DNA from: Bdellovibrio bacteriovorus str. Tiberius | Lineage (GTDB): Bacteria > Bdellovibrionota > Bdellovibrionia > Bdellovibrionales > Bdellovibrionaceae | Direction: 5' to 3' | Length of the DNA stretch: 64,000 nucleotides | NCBI RefSeq assembly: GCF_000317895.1 | Contig: NC_019567.1 | Location: forward strand, 3,348,001 to 3,412,000 | Part shown: piece by piece, positions 62,445 to 64,000 of the stretch | Layout: the number at the start of each line of letters is the position of its first letter | Numbering within the stretch: position 1 is the first letter of the stretch | Position numbers and translations under genes: made by a program | The notes under the pieces: generated by a model | What the model was told of the DNA's origin: nothing | The model's database searches: none | What the model saw: only the letters and a program-made list of their open reading frames with translations

Positions 62445-62732
62445 ATGATTCAAGCATTCCGTATTTTAGGTTGGCTCGAAGGGGCTTCCTTCCTGATTCT
62501 TCTTTTGATCGCTATGCCTGTGAAATACATGGCAGGCAATCCTGCGATGGTGAAAGCCATGGGTCCTATCCACGGTTTCCTATTCATCGGTTACATCCTG
62601 ATGGCAAACTTCATTGCCAGCGAACTGAACTGGTCCATGAAACAAAGATTACTTTCCTTCGCAGCGGCCGTGCTTCCCGCAGGCACTTTCTGGTTTGAAC
62701 GTAAATATCTCGATAAGAAAGAGACTGTTTAG
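62445..62732 (+). CDS. DUF3817 family small membrane protein
   Basis: 95 aa with three membrane helices. The opening FRILGWLEGASFLILLLIAM and PIHGFLFIGY are the DUF3817 signature. AAGAGGTG before the ATG. Function unknown. Closed by a bidirectional terminator. Confidence 0.85.
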   Translation: MIQAFRILGWLEGASFLILLLIAMPVKYMAGNPAMVKAMGPIHGFLFIGYILMANFIASELNWSMKQRLLSFAAAVLPAGTFWFERKYLDKKETV

Positions 62733-62740
62733 GAAAAACA

Positions 62741-62767
62741 AAAAAGGCCCGGAAACGGGCCTTTTTT
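62741..62767. terminator. Bidirectional terminator
   Basis: AAAAAGGCCCG, loop GAAA, CGGGCCTTTTTT. It serves the DUF3817 gene and the convergent exoprotein gene. Confidence 0.9.
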
Positions 62768-62768
62768 A

Positions 62769-64000
62769 TTAATAGGGACTATAGAATACTTCAGTTTCGC
62801 AACTGCCATAGGAAGGATCATCTGACCATTGTGTAAATGTATAGAACCCCTCCCCCATCCAGCCGTCGTAAACAGATATGTATACAGCCTGTGGAATATA
62901 CCAATTTGTTTCATCAAAATCCAATGAGGCACCCCAACCGGGGGCTCCATTATTCAAAATAAAATCCCAGCCAGAACTATCAATCTGAACAGTTACGGGG
63001 CCAGATGGTTCGTGCGGCAGGGAAACCTCGTAATAACCTCCATCATATGGCCCCCATATTGGTGGAAGACTTGATAGGCAAACTATCTTCGGCATAGACT
63101 CACTGATCTTTAAGGCGACGCTGGGCAGTGTCTGCCCAGACAGACCCCCACCAGATGCTGTATGCGTAATAGTCGTATTTCTCTCACCATCTACCACTAA
63201 ATTATCCGGAACCTTCACATGCACCACTTGGTTCGCATTCCAATTTTGTTGATCAAAATTCAGCGTCAGGGATTGAGTGCCAGACAACCCATCAAGAGAA
63301 AGTTGAACATCAGACAGAGCTGCCAAGGCTGAAATTGTAACTGTCCCAGTAGGCTCGCTACTCAAACGAACGGAATATGACGTAGAGACAGTATCACCCT
63401 CAGTTACTTCAAGACTTTGCCCGACAATGACAACAGGTGGTGGAGCTACGATCGAAATTGCTATTGTCTTTGTAGAAATATGTTGTCTCAAGTTAACGAC
63501 AACGTCATGAAGAAGGTCTAGTATAAGATTGAGGTCATCGATGTCTGCTTGATATAAAGCGCGATGTGCACTACTTAGTGCTGACTCCTTAGCAATTTCC
63601 TTTTCAATTTTTCTGGTTCCACCATTTTTAATAGCAACTCGCAATGAGGACACTGCAGCTTTATCTGTCCCATACAGCGACGCTGTGAAACTCTTTGTTC
63701 CTATATCAGATATCGATGTTTGCCGCTCATACTTGTACTTAACTTCAGAAGTCTTCACTGCAAAGACACTCTGCGCGTTAAAATTAGCCACAATATCAAA
63801 CTCTTGTTCTTCTGAAATACCTGTTCCCAGTGGATCAATATCTATATCTACCTTCAATAAATCCCCTGCATCAAACGTATCTGCGACCCTTTCAGTGGAT
63901 AATATGAGCGCTTCTGTCATGACCTTGCGAGACTTCAAACTCGCCGCAACATTAATACTTTTCGTGAGAGTACCAACAGAGCTGCGACTTAAAGCTAAGT
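62769..64000 (-). CDS. Beta-domain exoprotein, 5' end beyond window
   Basis: At least 410 codons. The frame stays open from the stop at 62769 to the window edge (the last codons before the usable in-frame TTG at 63938 read ...VAAS), so the start lies outside. Residues include two Calx-beta-like or cadherin-like modules: SLEVTEGDTVSTSYSVRL ... LNFDQQNWNANQVVHVKV and a second with DFDETNWYIPQAVYISV. This is a common architecture of large secreted or surface proteins. Codon use looks AT-richer than neighbouring genes, a possible sign of transfer. Confidence 0.8.
   Translation of the reverse strand, partial: LALSRSSVGTLTKSINVAASLKSRKVMTEALILSTERVADTFDAGDLLKVDIDIDPLGTGISEEQEFDIVANFNAQSVFAVKTSEVKYKYERQTSISDIGTKSFTASLYGTDKAAVSSLRVAIKNGGTRKIEKEIAKESALSSAHRALYQADIDDLNLILDLLHDVVVNLRQHISTKTIAISIVAPPPVVIVGQSLEVTEGDTVSTSYSVRLSSEPTGTVTISALAALSDVQLSLDGLSGTQSLTLNFDQQNWNANQVVHVKVPDNLVVDGERNTTITHTASGGGLSGQTLPSVALKISESMPKIVCLSSLPPIWGPYDGGYYEVSLPHEPSGPVTVQIDSSGWDFILNNGAPGWGASLDFDETNWYIPQAVYISVYDGWMGEGFYTFTQWSDDPSYGSCETEVFYSPY

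Overview
The window looks like a chromosome segment of a Bdellovibrio-type predatory bacterium (Bdellovibrionota). GC content is near 50 % with dense, mostly short operons. Many exported hydrolases are present (M14 carboxypeptidase, S8 subtilase, C1 papain-like protease, lytic transglycosylase, PBP4-type peptidase), together with flagellar motor genes, an MCP, and two giant trimeric-fibre proteins ending in an S74 chaperone. This assignment is inference from gene content; no rRNA or tRNA gene was seen.

Layout. 1-5.3 kb: end of an outer-membrane barrel gene, a pirin/LysR divergent pair, thyA-folA, a PilZ-like protein and murB. 5.4-12.1 kb: exported proteins and proteases, a GST-like protein and a TetR regulator. 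12.1-17.6 kb: a cell-wall pair (dacB-like plus lytic transglycosylase), an LspA fused to a HAMP module, and a secreted papain-like protease with a Cys-rich partner. 17.6-24.3 kb: ferric-iron ABC importer (fbpABC-like), hflX, an exonuclease-WYL fusion and a TorF-type barrel. 24.3-31.5 kb: motAB, dsbD, an MCP, a Tsx-like barrel and a VWA lipoprotein. 31.7-35.1 kb: a coiled-coil protein, an unknown, an RluB-type pseudouridine synthase and a DMT transporter.

35.2-45.0 kb is the most striking region. Two tandem paralogous fibre genes (1535 and 1351 aa) share an N-terminal head, 372-bp internal repeats and a C-terminal S74 self-cleaving chaperone, but differ in the segment before the chaperone. A small lipoprotein and a small exported protein follow. 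Each of the four genes is preceded by a GCCGATAA element resembling the -10 of the flagellar sigma factor FliA (sigma-28). In both fibre genes it sits exactly 7 nt before the ATG, which suggests leaderless mRNAs. Content and layout fit the chimeric prey-recognition fibres (mosaic adhesive trimers) reported in Bdellovibrio.

45-48 kb: prmA-rsmE-RDD-hldE housekeeping operon. 48-49.8 kb: two envelope proteins. 49.9-56.1 kb: a minus-strand polysaccharide assembly/export operon (SLBB protein, O-antigen-ligase-like polymerase, GPH-type carrier, Wzz-like co-polymerase, NodB-type deacetylase lipoprotein, YkgJ Cys-cluster protein) with no glycosyltransferase and no recognisable Wzx. 56.2-62.7 kb: coiled-coil protein, 3D-domain lipoprotein, YegD-like Hsp70, a Tat-exported DODA-type dioxygenase with an adjacent esterase, and a DUF3817 protein. 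The window ends inside a beta-domain exoprotein that appears AT-richer than its neighbours.

Signals outside genes include two structured repeats with a shared GGCGTAC/GTACGCC core filling convergent gaps, two terminator-like hairpins whose 3' arm contains a start codon, a 14-bp perfect palindrome over a stop codon, and a possible tandem operator between the pirin and LysR genes.
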